Of a DNA stretch of 64,000 nt, positions 29,296 to 40,472 are shown one piece after another. The stretch is from Metapseudomonas sp043392685 (lineage in GTDB: Bacteria > Pseudomonadota > Gammaproteobacteria > Pseudomonadales > Pseudomonadaceae): the NCBI GenBank assembly GCA_043392685.1, contig JBHZGM010000004.1. One strand, given 5' to 3'. The notes under the pieces were generated by a model, which saw nothing but the letters and a program-made list of their open reading frames with translations, did not search any database and had not been told where the DNA came from. The first letter of the stretch is position 1. Each line of letters begins with the position of its first letter. The position numbers were made by a program, and so were the translations under genes.

Positions 29296-30660
29296 TTACT
29301 TCTTGATCTTCACCGGACGCTTCCAGCCGTCGATGTTGCGCTGCTTGGCACGGCCGACGGCCAGGGTATCAGCCGGTACGTCCTGGGTGATGGTGGAGCC
29401 GGCGCCCGTGGTGACGCCGTCGCCGAGGGTGAGCGGAGCGACCAGGGAGCTGTTGGAGCCGATGAAGACGTCTTCGCCCATGACGGTGCGGAACTTGTTC
29501 GCGCCGTCGTAGTTGCAGGTGATGGTGCCGGCACCGATGTTGGTGCGCGCGCCGATCTCGGCATCGCCCAGGTAGGACAGGTGGCCGGCCTTGGCGCCCT
29601 CGCCCATCACGGCGTTCTTCAGTTCGACGAAGTTACCCACATGAGCCCTGGCGCCCAGTACGGCGCCCGGACGCAAGCGCGCGAACGGACCGCAATCGGC
29701 GCCCTCGCCCAGCTCGGCACCGTCCAGGTGGCTGTTGGCCTTGACCACGGCACCGCGGCGCAGGGTGCTGTCCTTGATCACGCAGTTCGGGCCGATCTGC
29801 ACCCCCTCCTCGATCACGACCTTGCCTTCGAGGATGACGTTGACGTCGATCAGCACGTCGCGGCCGACGCTGACTTCACCACGCAGGTCAAAACGGGCCG
29901 GGTCCAGCAGCGTCACGCCCTGGGCCATCAGGCAGCGGGCGGCGCGCTTCTGGTAGTGGCGCTCCAGCTCGGCAAGCTGGACGCGGTCATTGGCGCCCTG
30001 CACTTCCATGGCGTCATGGGGCTGCTCGGTGGCCACCACCAGGCCATCGGCGACGGCCATGGCAATGACGTCGGTGAGGTAGTACTCGCCTTGGGCGTTG
30101 TTGTTGGAAAGGCGGCCCAACCAGTCGGCCAGGCGCTTGCCGGGTACGGCGAGAATGCCGGTATTGCCTTCGCAGATGGCACGCTGCTCGGGGGTCGCAT
30201 CCTTATGCTCGACGATGGCCTTCACCACGCCCGCGGCGTCGCGGACGATGCGGCCGTAGCCGGTGGGATCGAGGAGGTCCACGGTGAGCAGGGCGAGCTG
30301 GTCATCCTTCACCTTTTCCAGCAGGCGCTGGAGGGTTTCCACTTCGATCAGCGGCACGTCGCCGTAGAGGATCAGAACGCGCTCGGCGGTAAGCTGCGGC
30401 AGGGCCTGGGCTACGGCATGGCCGGTACCCAGTTGTTCGGCCTGCAGGACAAAATTCAGGTCATCGGCAGCCAGGCGCTCGCGCACGGTCTCGGCGCCAT
30501 GGCCGATCACCACGTGAATGCCCTTGGGCTCGAGTTTGCGGGCAGTGTCGATGACGTGGCCAAGCATGGCCTTGCCGGCCACCGGATGCAGGACCTTGGG
30601 CAGGGCCGAACGCATGCGCGTGCCCTGGCCGGCGGCGAGGATGACGATATCGAGGGACAT
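29296..30660 (-). CDS. glmU: bifunctional GlmU (GlcNAc-1-P uridylyltransferase / GlcN-1-P acetyltransferase)
   Basis: A 454-residue cytoplasmic enzyme. The N-terminal uridylyltransferase has VILAAGQGTRMRS and VIGHGAE. The C-terminal left-handed beta-helix shows hexapeptide repeats and the acetyltransferase stretch GAGTITCNYDG. I chose ATG at 30660 (MSLDIVILAAG), which gives the usual length; an upstream GTG would add four residues. It lies downstream of the atp operon and its terminator. Confidence 0.96.
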   Translation of the reverse strand: MSLDIVILAAGQGTRMRSALPKVLHPVAGKAMLGHVIDTARKLEPKGIHVVIGHGAETVRERLAADDLNFVLQAEQLGTGHAVAQALPQLTAERVLILYGDVPLIEVETLQRLLEKVKDDQLALLTVDLLDPTGYGRIVRDAAGVVKAIVEHKDATPEQRAICEGNTGILAVPGKRLADWLGRLSNNNAQGEYYLTDVIAMAVADGLVVATEQPHDAMEVQGANDRVQLAELERHYQKRAARCLMAQGVTLLDPARFDLRGEVSVGRDVLIDVNVILEGKVVIEEGVQIGPNCVIKDSTLRRGAVVKANSHLDGAELGEGADCGPFARLRPGAVLGARAHVGNFVELKNAVMGEGAKAGHLSYLGDAEIGARTNIGAGTITCNYDGANKFRTVMGEDVFIGSNSSLVAPLTLGDGVTTGAGSTITQDVPADTLAVGRAKQRNIDGWKRPVKIKK

Positions 30661-30714
30661 GGAGGGGATCACCGAATCAGGCTGGTAAGCGAAAACCGGA
30701 ATGCCGGAAAAGAA

Positions 30715-30738
30715 AAAGGGTAGCCAAGGCTACCCTTT
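30715..30738 (-). terminator. atp operon terminator
   Basis: AAAGGGTAG (30715-30723) and CTACCCTTT (30730-30738) pair around loop CCAAGG. The position, between atpC and glmU, fits the end of the atp operon. Confidence 0.85.
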
Positions 30739-30838
30739 AACTTGTCTGCAATGAAGCCTTGGACCAAAGAGCCTTTTTCACGATCGGCTATGCGTCGGCC
30801 TTGCACGGCTCTGGCTCACCGGATCGTGAATGGGCTTC

Positions 30839-31264
30839 TTAGCCGCCGAACTTCTTGCGGATCTGCTGGAGAGTACGCAGCTGGGCCGCGGCCTCGGCCA
30901 GGCGAGCGGAAGCGGCAGAGTAATCGAACTCCGCGCCCTTCTCGTGCAGGGCCTTCTCAGCAGCCTTGAGGGACTCCTGAGCAGCAGCTTCGTCCAGGTC
31001 GCTGGCGCGCAGCACGGTGTCGGCAAGGACCTTCACCATGTTCGGCTGGACTTCGAGGAAACCGCCGGAGATGTAGTACACCTCCTCCTCACCGCCCTGC
31101 TTGACCAGGCGGATCGGACCCGGCTTGAGGTCGGTGATCAGCGGGGCGTGACCCGGAGCGATACCCAGATCGCCCAGGTGGCCGTGCGCAATCACCATCT
31201 CCACCAGACCGGAGAAGATCTCCGCTTCGGCGCTGACGATATCGCAATGGACAGTAATAGCCAT
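30839..31264 (-). CDS. atpC: ATP synthase F1 epsilon subunit
   Basis: A 141-residue protein with the epsilon beta-sandwich start (HCDIVSAEAEIFSGLVEMVIAHGHLGDLGI, then PGHAPLIT) and a C-terminal helical hairpin rich in Ala, Leu and Glu. It is part of the F1 central stalk and inhibits the enzyme through the C-terminal helices. Last gene of atpIBEFHAGDC. Confidence 0.97.
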   Translation of the reverse strand: MAITVHCDIVSAEAEIFSGLVEMVIAHGHLGDLGIAPGHAPLITDLKPGPIRLVKQGGEEEVYYISGGFLEVQPNMVKVLADTVLRASDLDEAAAQESLKAAEKALHEKGAEFDYSAASARLAEAAAQLRTLQQIRKKFGG

Positions 31265-31307
31265 ACGCTTGCCTCACGTAAGCGCCCGTCGCCGGGCGCT
31301 CAGGGGG

Positions 31308-32684
31308 TTACAGTTTCTTCGCTTTCTCGATGGCTTCTTCGATGCCGCCGACCATGTAGAACGCCTGCTCGGGCAGGTGGTCGTAGTCGCCGTTGAGGAT
31401 GCCTTTGAAGCCAGCGATGGTGTCCTTCAGCGATACGTACTTGCCCGGGGAGCCGGTGAAGACTTCGGCCACGAAGAACGGCTGGGACAGGAAGCGCTGG
31501 ATCTTACGAGCGCGGGCCACCAGCAGCTTGTCGGACTCGGACAGTTCGTCCATGCCGAGGATCGCGATGATGTCCTTCAGTTCCTTGTAACGCTGCAGGA
31601 CGTACTGAACGCCACGAGCGGTCTCGTAGTGCTCCTGACCGATCACCAGCGGGTCCAGCTGGCGGGAAGTCGAGTCCAGCGGGTCAACGGCCGGGTAGAT
31701 ACCCAGCGAGGCGATGTCACGGGACAGTACGACGGTGGCGTCCAGGTGGGCGAAGGTGGTCGCCGGGGACGGGTCGGTCAGGTCGTCCGCGGGAACGTAT
31801 ACGGCCTGGATGGAGGTGATCGAACCGGTCTTGGTGGAGGTGATGCGCTCTTGCAGAACGCCCATTTCCTCGGCCAGGGTCGGCTGGTAACCCACAGCGG
31901 ACGGCATACGACCCAGCAGCGCGGATACTTCGGTACCGGCCAGGGTGTAACGGTAGATGTTGTCGACGAACAGCAGAACGTCACGGCCTTCGTCACGGAA
32001 CTTCTCGGCCATGGTCAGGCCGGTCAGCGCAACGCGCAGACGGTTGCCCGGCGGCTCGTTCATCTGACCGTATACCAGGGCTACCTTGTCGAGAACGTTG
32101 GAATCCTTCATCTCGTGGTAGAAGTCGTTACCCTCACGAGTACGCTCACCCACGCCGGCGAACACGGAGTAACCGCTGTGCTCGATCGCGATGTTACGGA
32201 TCAGTTCCATCATGTTCACGGTCTTGCCTACACCGGCGCCACCGAACAGGCCGACCTTACCGCCCTTGGCGAACGGGCAGACCAGGTCGATTACCTTGAT
32301 GCCGGTTTCCAGCAGCTCGTTGCCACCGGCCTGCTCGGCGTAGGACGGAGCAGCGCGGTGGATTTCCCAACGCTCTTCTTCGCCGATGGGGCCGGCTTCG
32401 TCGATGGGGTTGCCCAGCACGTCCATGATACGGCCCAGGGTCGCTTTACCGACCGGGACGGAAATGGCCTTGCCAGTGTTGGATACGTCCAGGCCACGCT
32501 TGAGGCCTTCGGTCGAACCCATTGCGATGGAACGAACCACGCCGTCGCCCAGCTGCTGCTGAACTTCCAGGGTGGTTTCGACGCCGCTGACTTTCAGCGC
32601 GTCGTATACGTTCGGCACCTGATCACGCGGGAATTCCACGTCGATAACGGCGCCGATGATTTGAACGATACGTCCGCTACTCAT
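31308..32684 (-). CDS. atpD: ATP synthase F1 beta subunit
   Basis: A 458-residue catalytic subunit. Walker A is GGAGVGKTV, followed by VGERTREGNDFYHEM with the catalytic Glu, and LLFVDNIYRYTLAG as Walker B. The DELSEEDK-like C-terminal segment is DELSESDKLLVARARKIQRFLSQPF. It hydrolyses or forms ATP at the three alpha/beta interfaces. Confidence 0.98.
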   Translation of the reverse strand: MSSGRIVQIIGAVIDVEFPRDQVPNVYDALKVSGVETTLEVQQQLGDGVVRSIAMGSTEGLKRGLDVSNTGKAISVPVGKATLGRIMDVLGNPIDEAGPIGEEERWEIHRAAPSYAEQAGGNELLETGIKVIDLVCPFAKGGKVGLFGGAGVGKTVNMMELIRNIAIEHSGYSVFAGVGERTREGNDFYHEMKDSNVLDKVALVYGQMNEPPGNRLRVALTGLTMAEKFRDEGRDVLLFVDNIYRYTLAGTEVSALLGRMPSAVGYQPTLAEEMGVLQERITSTKTGSITSIQAVYVPADDLTDPSPATTFAHLDATVVLSRDIASLGIYPAVDPLDSTSRQLDPLVIGQEHYETARGVQYVLQRYKELKDIIAILGMDELSESDKLLVARARKIQRFLSQPFFVAEVFTGSPGKYVSLKDTIAGFKGILNGDYDHLPEQAFYMVGGIEEAIEKAKKL

Positions 32685-32714
32685 ATCTGGTTCCTCTAAA
32701 TATATGAACCGGTC

Positions 32715-33575
32715 TTAAACCGCGGCAGCGCCGCCGACGATTTCCGAAATCTCTTGAGTGATCGCAGCCTGACGCGCCTTGTTGTAGATCAGCTGGAGGT
32801 TGCTGATCAGATCACCGGCGTTGTCGGTCGCGTTCTTCATCGCGATCATCCGTGCTGCCTGCTCGCAGGCATTGTTCTCAACCACGGCCTGATACACCTG
32901 GGATTCCACGTAGCGCACCAGCAGACCCTCGAGGATCTCCTTGGCGTCGGGTTCGTAGAGGTAGTCCCAGTGATGCTTCAACTCTTGATCCGGGTCGGCC
33001 ACCAGCGGAACCAGTTGGTCCACGGTCGGCTTCTGCGTCATGGTGTTGACGAACTTGTTGGAAACCACGAACAGGCGGTCGATACGGCCGTCCAGGTATG
33101 CGTCGAGCATGACCTTCACGCTGCCGATCAGGTCGTTGATCGAGGGTTCCTCGCCGAGGTGGCTGATGGCTGCAACGACGTTACCGCCGTAGTTGCGGAA
33201 GAAGGCCGCACCCTTGCCACCAATCACGCAGAGGTCGATCTCCACGCCTTGTTCGCGGTAACCCGCCATGTCCTTGACCAGGGTCTTGAACAGGTTGATG
33301 TTCAAACCGCCGCACAGACCACGGTCACTGCTCACCACGACGTAACCGACACGCTTGACTTCACGGTCGATCATGAACGGGTGGCGATACTCCGGGTTCG
33401 CGTTGGCCAAATGACCGATCACCTGGCGGATGCGCTCCGCGTAGGGGCGGCTGGCAGCCATACGCAGTTGAGCCCTGCGCATCTTGCTGACCGCCACCTT
33501 TTCCATGGCGCTGGTGATCTTCTGCGTGCTTTTGATGCTCGCAATCTTGCTGCGAATCTCTTTTGCGCCTGCCAT
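32715..33575 (-). CDS. atpG: ATP synthase F1 gamma subunit
   Basis: A 286-residue rotor shaft protein: N-terminal helix MAGAKEIRSKIASIKSTQKITSAMEKVA and C-terminal helix MIAMKNATDNAGDLISNLQLIYNKARQAAITQE-type, the two that form the coiled coil inside alpha3beta3. Located between atpA and atpD. Confidence 0.97.
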   Translation of the reverse strand: MAGAKEIRSKIASIKSTQKITSAMEKVAVSKMRRAQLRMAASRPYAERIRQVIGHLANANPEYRHPFMIDREVKRVGYVVVSSDRGLCGGLNINLFKTLVKDMAGYREQGVEIDLCVIGGKGAAFFRNYGGNVVAAISHLGEEPSINDLIGSVKVMLDAYLDGRIDRLFVVSNKFVNTMTQKPTVDQLVPLVADPDQELKHHWDYLYEPDAKEILEGLLVRYVESQVYQAVVENNACEQAARMIAMKNATDNAGDLISNLQLIYNKARQAAITQEISEIVGGAAAV

Positions 33576-33627
33576 GTAACACCTATCGGGTTAGCAGGCG
33601 GGGGGCCTTTCGACCCCCCGCTGCGGC

Positions 33628-35172
<1,545 letters not shown>

Positions 35173-35193
35173 TGCTCTGCTGCCCCTTCAAAC

Positions 35194-35730
35194 TCAAGAT
35201 TTCAACGCTTCGGCCAGTTTCGCGAGCTTGCCGCGAACCGAGCCATCGATAACCAGGTCGCCGGCGCGGATGACTACACCGCCAATGAGGCTGGAGTCTT
35301 CCACGGCGTGCAGACGCACTTCCCGGCTGAGCCGTGCGCTGAGAACCTTGGCGAGTTTGTCTTGCTGTTCATCGCTCAATGCGAAGGCACTGGTGACTTC
35401 CACATCTACCGATTTCTCTTGTTCGGCCTTGTACAGCTCGAACTGTTCGGCGATTTCCGGCAGCAGCACGAGGCGGCCGTTCTCGGAAACGATGTGGATG
35501 AAGTTCTGTGCCTGGGCGTCGAACTTGTCGCCAACCACCTCGATAAAGGCGTTGGCTTTCTCTGCGCTCGTCAGACGCGGGGCTTTGAGCACACGCTGCA
35601 TGGTGTCGTCCTGCGACACCGCAGCGGCCAGGCCTAGCATGGCCGACCAGGCGGCCAGCTGCTGATGGGCCTGGGCGTACTCGAAAGCAGCCTTGGCGTA
35701 AGGTCGGGCCAGCGTGGTCAGTTCTGCCAT
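35194..35730 (-). CDS. atpH: ATP synthase F1 delta subunit
   Basis: A 178-residue protein with the N-terminal helical domain (ARPYAKAAFEYAQ) that links F1 to the b subunits of the peripheral stalk and a C-terminal part ending GGVVIRAGDLVIDGSVRGKLAKL, the OSCP/delta signature. Next to atpF and atpA. Confidence 0.97.
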   Translation of the reverse strand: MAELTTLARPYAKAAFEYAQAHQQLAAWSAMLGLAAAVSQDDTMQRVLKAPRLTSAEKANAFIEVVGDKFDAQAQNFIHIVSENGRLVLLPEIAEQFELYKAEQEKSVDVEVTSAFALSDEQQDKLAKVLSARLSREVRLHAVEDSSLIGGVVIRAGDLVIDGSVRGKLAKLAEALKS

Positions 35731-35742
35731 GATCGCCCTCGC

Positions 35743-36213
35743 TTAAATTTCGGCTGCCAGTTTGTCAACCAGCTCCGCGTGCGCGTTTTGATCGATAGTG
35801 GCACCCAGGATCTTCTCGGCACCATTGACCGCCAGGCTACCCACTTGGGCGCGCAGCGCATCCTTGATGCTGTTCAGTTCCTGTTCGATCTCGGCCTGAG
35901 CTTGCGCCTTCAGACGCTCGCCTTCAGCACGTGCCTGATCGCGAGCTTCGTCGACGATCTGGGTAGCGCGCTTTTTGGCTTGCTCGATGATTTCTGCTGC
36001 CTGACCTTTGGCTTCGCGCAGTTGCTGACCCACTTTTTCATGGGCCAGCTCCAAGTCACGAGCCGCACGGTTGGCAGCGTCCAGGCCATCAGCGATCTTC
36101 TTCTGACGTTCACGCAGAGCAGTGATGACCGGCGGCCACACGAACTTCATGCAGAACAGTACGAAGATGAAGAACGCAACGGACTGGCCGATCAGGGTTG
36201 CATTAATGTTCAC
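35743..36213 (-). CDS. atpF: ATP synthase F0 b subunit
   Basis: A 156-residue stalk protein: one membrane helix (VAFFIFVLFCMKFVWPPV) and a long charged coiled coil (QLREAKGQAAEIIEQAKKRATQ and onward). Two copies bridge F0 a/c to F1 delta. Order and length are usual. Confidence 0.97.
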   Translation of the reverse strand: MNINATLIGQSVAFFIFVLFCMKFVWPPVITALRERQKKIADGLDAANRAARDLELAHEKVGQQLREAKGQAAEIIEQAKKRATQIVDEARDQARAEGERLKAQAQAEIEQELNSIKDALRAQVGSLAVNGAEKILGATIDQNAHAELVDKLAAEI

Positions 36214-36262
36214 GCCAACACCTCGCTCGTTCGTTGTCAGTCGAATCCTCGAAAATCGAGAA

Positions 36263-36520
36263 TTACTGGGCTACCTGAGCAATGAACGGGTTAGCGAAGG
36301 TGAAGAACAGGGCGATACCAACGCCGATCATGGTTACGGCGTCGAGCAGACCGGCCACGATGAACATCTTGACTTGCAGCATCGGAACCATTTCCGGCTG
36401 ACGGGCAGCGCCTTCCAGGAACTTGCCACCCAGCAGACCGAAGCCAATGGCGGTACCCAGGGCACCCAGACCAATCAGCAGAGCTACGGCGATCGCGGTC
36501 AGACCTACTACAGTTTCCAT
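36263..36520 (-). CDS. atpE: ATP synthase F0 c subunit
   Basis: An 85-residue hairpin proteolipid of the c-ring. Two membrane helices flank the polar loop RQPE. The proton-carrying carboxylate is D60 in GLLDAVTMIG. ATG at 36520 is preceded by GGGAGG; an upstream in-frame start (36634) would add a non-conserved leader. The gap 36521-36699 towards atpB contains two GC-rich hairpins (about 36611-36624 and 36659-36679) and no gene. Confidence 0.97.
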   Translation of the reverse strand: METVVGLTAIAVALLIGLGALGTAIGFGLLGGKFLEGAARQPEMVPMLQVKMFIVAGLLDAVTMIGVGIALFFTFANPFIAQVAQ

Positions 36521-36699
36521 TTTTCCTCCCGACTTTATGTCGTGTTGGTTAAGGTTTAAGTGAAGCGGTAAAACGAAATCGTTGTTTCCCACCGCCCTTG
36601 CGGGCTTTCCGGCCCAGGGCCGGAACCATCTCAAACTGGCCGCGCCCCCTTTGGCCTTCCCCCTTCTCGGGAGAAGGTCAGCGGGAGCGCGGCGCGTTA

Positions 36700-37569
36700 T
36701 TAATGGTTGTCCTCATGCGCCATCGACAGATAGACGATGGTCAGCATCATGAAGATGAAGGCCTGCAGGGTGATGATCAGGATGTGGAACACGGCCCACG
36801 CCCACTGCAGTGCGATACCCAGGCCGCTCAGCAGCAGGATGCCGGCGCCGAACATCACGGCGATCAGGATGAACACCAGCTCGCCGGCGTACATGTTGCC
36901 GAACAGACGCAGTGCCAGGGAGATCGGCTTGGCCACCAGGGTGACGAATTCGAGGAGGAAGTTGACCGGGACCAGCAGGATCTGAACCAGCATGTTCTTG
37001 CTGCTGAAGGGGTGCAGGGTCAGTTCGCCGAGGAAGCCGCCGATGCCCTTGACCTTGATGCTGTAGAAGATGATCAGGGCGAAGACCGAGAAGGCCATGC
37101 CGAGGGTGGCATTCGGGTCGGTGGTCGGAACGGCGCGGAAGAACAGGTGATCGTCGCCGGCAATCTTGGCAGCCAGCATAGGGATCCAGTCGACCGGGAC
37201 CAGGTCGATGGCGTTCATCAGGAAGATCCAGACGAAGATGGTCAGCGCCAGCGGAGCGATCAGCGGGTTGCGGCCGTGGAAGGTGTCTTTCACGTTGCTG
37301 TCGACGAAGTCGACCATCACTTCGACCAGGTTCTGCAGGCCGCCGGGAACGCCGGAAGTGGCTTTCTTGGCTGCCATGCGGAAGAGGAGGACGAAGATCA
37401 GGCCGAGGCCGATGGACCAGCCCAGGGTGTCGATGTGGAAAGCCCAGAAGCCCATTTCCTTGGCTTGCTCGGCGCTGTGGGCGAAGCCCCAATCGCCATT
37501 GGGCAGACGACCGAAGGTCAGGTTCTGCAGGTGGTGCTGGATATAGCCCGAAGCGGTTTGCTCTGCCAT
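36700..37569 (-). CDS. atpB: ATP synthase F0 a subunit
   Basis: A 289-residue membrane protein with five to six helices. The proton-channel segment SLALRLFGNMYAGELVF carries the essential Arg. Typical gammaproteobacterial a subunit. Second gene of the operon after atpI. Confidence 0.97.
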   Translation of the reverse strand: MAEQTASGYIQHHLQNLTFGRLPNGDWGFAHSAEQAKEMGFWAFHIDTLGWSIGLGLIFVLLFRMAAKKATSGVPGGLQNLVEVMVDFVDSNVKDTFHGRNPLIAPLALTIFVWIFLMNAIDLVPVDWIPMLAAKIAGDDHLFFRAVPTTDPNATLGMAFSVFALIIFYSIKVKGIGGFLGELTLHPFSSKNMLVQILLVPVNFLLEFVTLVAKPISLALRLFGNMYAGELVFILIAVMFGAGILLLSGLGIALQWAWAVFHILIITLQAFIFMMLTIVYLSMAHEDNH

Positions 37570-37585
37570 GTTTGCCTCAAACGCC

Positions 37586-37993
37586 CTAAGGTTTCGAAAG
37601 TCTTTTTCTCATCAGCAGGGGCGCGAACCAGCTGACCGACTGGGTCAGCAGGAAGACGCCGAAAACTGCCGGCGCATCCAGAGGTTTCACACCTGCAAAC
37701 GTCAGTGCGAACAGCACTGCCGTCAGAATCAGCTTGCCCATCTCGCCCGCATAGAAAGAGCGGACTATCGCCTGGGCTGCACGGGCTCCGCTGTAGCGGA
37801 ACGCCTTGCGGGCGAAATACAGGTTCGGCACCCAGGCGATGAGCCCGCCGCACAAGCCAGAGTATCCAGCTACCGTGCCACGCCACTGCCAGAGAACGAC
37901 AGCAGCGAGCAGCAGTACGACCAGTTGGACCAGCAGTACCGGAAAGACCGGTAGGCGATGGAAGGGCAGGCGGTTTGGCGTGCGGATATCCAT
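37586..37993 (-). CDS. atpI: ATP synthase protein I (AtpI)
   Basis: A 135-residue, four-helix protein (FPVLLVQLVVLLLAAVVLW, YSGLCGGLIAWVPNLYF, MGKLILTAVLFALTFAG, FGVFLLTQSVSWFAPLL) thought to assist assembly of the c-ring. I took ATG at 37993 (MDIRTPNRLPFHRL), preceded by AGGA, over the track-style longer start at 38029. First gene of the atp operon. Confidence 0.9.
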   Translation of the reverse strand: MDIRTPNRLPFHRLPVFPVLLVQLVVLLLAAVVLWQWRGTVAGYSGLCGGLIAWVPNLYFARKAFRYSGARAAQAIVRSFYAGEMGKLILTAVLFALTFAGVKPLDAPAVFGVFLLTQSVSWFAPLLMRKRLSKP

Positions 37994-38067
37994 CGCAGCT
38001 GTTCCTCTGGCGTCGGCCGCTGAATTCAACGACTTGGCATACTTTGTGCCGACAAAATTGCGCGCAG

Positions 38068-38096
38068 AGTATAGGGGGGGAACCCCCCCTGTTCAA
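38068..38096 (-). promoter_or_regulatory. atp operon promoter
   Basis: On the minus strand TTGAAC (38091-38096) and TATACT (38068-38073) are separated by exactly 17 bases. The spacer is GGGGGGGAACCCCCCC plus T on the plus strand, almost a perfect inverted repeat. It lies 75 bp upstream of atpI. Confidence 0.75.
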
Positions 38097-38140
38097 CTGC
38101 CGGGTAGTGAAATCCGACCGTCGCTACAGCGCCAGATGTT

Positions 38141-39013
38141 TCAGCGGATGTGGGCCAGTACGCCCTGCAATTCGTCGAGGGAGTTGTAGCGGATGACCAG
38201 TTGGCCTTTGCCTTTCTGGCCGTGCTTGATCTGCACCGGAGCGCCCAACCGCTCAGCCAGGCGCTGTTCGAGACGGCTGATGTCAGGATCGGCCTTGACC
38301 GGTTCGACAGCTTTTTCCTTGCTGTTCAACCAGTGCCGTACCAGTGCCTCGGTTTGGCGCACGGTGAGGCCTCGTGCGACAACATGTCGCGCCCCTTCCA
38401 CCTGCCGCTCCAGGGGCAGACCGAGCAGGGCACGGGCGTGCCCCATCTCCAGGTCACCGTGGGAAAGCAGGGTCTTGATTTCTTCCGGCAGGCCGATCAG
38501 GCGCAGCAGGTTGGTGATGGTGACGCGCGACTTGCCGACCGCTTCAGCCACCTGTTGCTGGGTGAGCTGGAATTCCTGCTGCAGGCGCTGCAGGGCGACG
38601 GCTTCCTCGACGGGATTGAGATCCTCGCGCTGGATATTCTCGATCAGCGCCATGGCGATGGCGGCTTCGTCCGGCACTTCGCGGACCAGGGCCGGGATCT
38701 TCTCCAGACCGGCCTGGTGGCTGGCGCGCCAGCGGCGCTCGCCAGCGATGATCTCGTAGCGGCCCGCACCAATCGGGCGCACTACGATAGGTTGCATGAC
38801 GCCCTGGGCCTTGATGGACTGGGCCAGCTCTTCCAGGGCGGTAGGGTCCATGTCACGGCGGGGCTGGTACTTTCCGCGCTGGATCAGGTCCAGGGGCAGG
38901 TGCTGCAGTTCGCGGCTGTCGACCTGGACGGCTTCTTCTTCGAGTTTGGTGACCGTACTGCCGCCCAGCAGGGCGTCCAAGCCACGACCCAGACCTCGTT
39001 TTTTCGCGGCCAT
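38141..39013 (-). CDS. parB: chromosome-partitioning protein ParB
   Basis: A 290-residue DNA- and CTP-binding protein. The N-terminus MAAKKRGLGRGLDALLGG is diagnostic. The ParB/Srx-type nuclease fold contains GERRWRASHQAG, followed by the helix-turn-helix (QLTQQQVAEAVGKSRVTITNLLRL) and the C-terminal dimer domain. It loads at parS sites, two of which are in recF in this window, and works with ParA. It lies 9 bases after the parA stop. Confidence 0.97.
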   Translation of the reverse strand: MAAKKRGLGRGLDALLGGSTVTKLEEEAVQVDSRELQHLPLDLIQRGKYQPRRDMDPTALEELAQSIKAQGVMQPIVVRPIGAGRYEIIAGERRWRASHQAGLEKIPALVREVPDEAAIAMALIENIQREDLNPVEEAVALQRLQQEFQLTQQQVAEAVGKSRVTITNLLRLIGLPEEIKTLLSHGDLEMGHARALLGLPLERQVEGARHVVARGLTVRQTEALVRHWLNSKEKAVEPVKADPDISRLEQRLAERLGAPVQIKHGQKGKGQLVIRYNSLDELQGVLAHIR

Positions 39014-39022
39014 GCGGATTCC

Positions 39023-39811
39023 TTATGCGGTAGCGGTTTTGGCTTTGGCGCGCTGGCGACGAACCAGTTCACCTGCCAGCGCCAGGTAGGCGACGGCGCC
39101 ACGGGATTGCTTGTCGTAGACCAGCGCAGGCATGCCGAAGCTCGGCGCTTCCGCCAGGCGGATGTTGCGCGGAATCACGGCGTCGTAGAGCTGGTCGCCG
39201 AAATGCGCCTTGAGCTGGGCCGAGACTTCGTTGGTCAGGCTGATGCGCGGGTCGTACATGGTGCGCAGCAGGCCTTCGATCTTCAGGTTCGGGTTCAGCA
39301 ACTGGCCGATGCGCTGGATGCTGTTGACCAGGTCCGACAGACCTTCGAGTGCGTAGTACTCGCACTGCATGGGAATGATCACGCCATCGGACGCCGCCAG
39401 GGCGTTGATGGTGAGCATCGACAGCGAGGGCGGGCAGTCGATGAGGATGTAGTCGTAGTTCTCGCGGATCGGCGCCAGGGCTTCGCGCAGGCGATGCTCC
39501 TTGTTCGGCACATTCAGCAGGGCCACTTCAGCCGCGGTAAGGTCGCGGTTGGCGGGCAGCAACTGGTAGCCGCCGTGCTCGGAGTACTGCATGGCGGTGG
39601 CCAGGTCGCACTCTCCGGTCAGCACGTCGTAGATGGAGTGCTCCAGCGAGAGCTTGTCGATGCCGCTCCCCATGGTGGCGTTGCCCTGGGGATCGAGGTC
39701 GATCAGCAGCACGCGTCTCTTGGTGGCGACCAGCGACGCGGCGAGGTTTACACAGGTGGTGGTCTTGCCGACCCCGCCCTTCTGATTGGCAATTGCGAAT
39801 ACCTTGCCCAT
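39023..39811 (-). CDS. parA: chromosome-partitioning ATPase ParA (Soj)
   Basis: A 262-residue Walker-type ATPase with the deviant P-loop NQKGGVGKTTT at the N-terminus and DLDPQGNATMGSG and DYILIDCPPSL motifs. ATG at 39811 gives the family length; the longer frame is not conserved. It segregates oriC together with ParB. Confidence 0.97.
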   Translation of the reverse strand: MGKVFAIANQKGGVGKTTTCVNLAASLVATKRRVLLIDLDPQGNATMGSGIDKLSLEHSIYDVLTGECDLATAMQYSEHGGYQLLPANRDLTAAEVALLNVPNKEHRLREALAPIRENYDYILIDCPPSLSMLTINALAASDGVIIPMQCEYYALEGLSDLVNSIQRIGQLLNPNLKIEGLLRTMYDPRISLTNEVSAQLKAHFGDQLYDAVIPRNIRLAEAPSFGMPALVYDKQSRGAVAYLALAGELVRRQRAKAKTATA

Positions 39812-39825
39812 GGCTGCCTTCCCCC

Positions 39826-40472
39826 TCATAGCGTGCGGCGCAGTATCAGCAGATGGCGCTGACCTTGGCAACCGGGAACCTCCAGCTGATGCGCGGACTC
39901 GACGCGGAAGTCCTCCGGCAATGCCTGCAGCTCGTCGTCCGGATGCAATCCCTTCATCGCCAGCCAGCGGGTTTCGCCATCACCGAGATGGCGGGTCCAG
40001 TTGCTGAAATCCTCCAGCGAGCTGAATGCGCGGGAGACGATGCCACTGAACGGCTGTGCAGGCGTAAATGCTTCAACGCGGTTGTGGACCACTTCGAGGT
40101 TGGCGAGTTTCAGCTCCAGCTTCACCTGGGTGAGGAAGCGGGTCTTCTTGCCGTTGGAGTCGAGCAAGGTGAAGCGTCGCTCGGGGAACAGGATGGCCAG
40201 CGGAATGCCGGGCATGCCGCCGCCGCTGCCGACGTCGAGCCAGTTATCCCCAAGCGCGCGGACAAAGGGCACGACGCTGAGGCTGTCGAGCAGGTGGCGG
40301 GAGACCATTTCATCCGGATTGCGCACGGCAGTCAGGTTGTAGGCCTTGTTCCATTTGATCAGCAGGGCCAGGTAAGCCAGGAGCTTTTCCCGGGTTTCCG
40401 GAGTGAGTTCTACAGCGAGTTGTTGTGCGCCACGGGAGAGTTCGTCTGCGTGGCGCGGGGTAACCAGGGACA

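Noticed and set aside
37518..38096. 192-residue frame overlapping atpI
   Set aside because: It is a different frame over atpI and the promoter, with no membrane-protein pattern; atpI at 37586-37993 is conserved.
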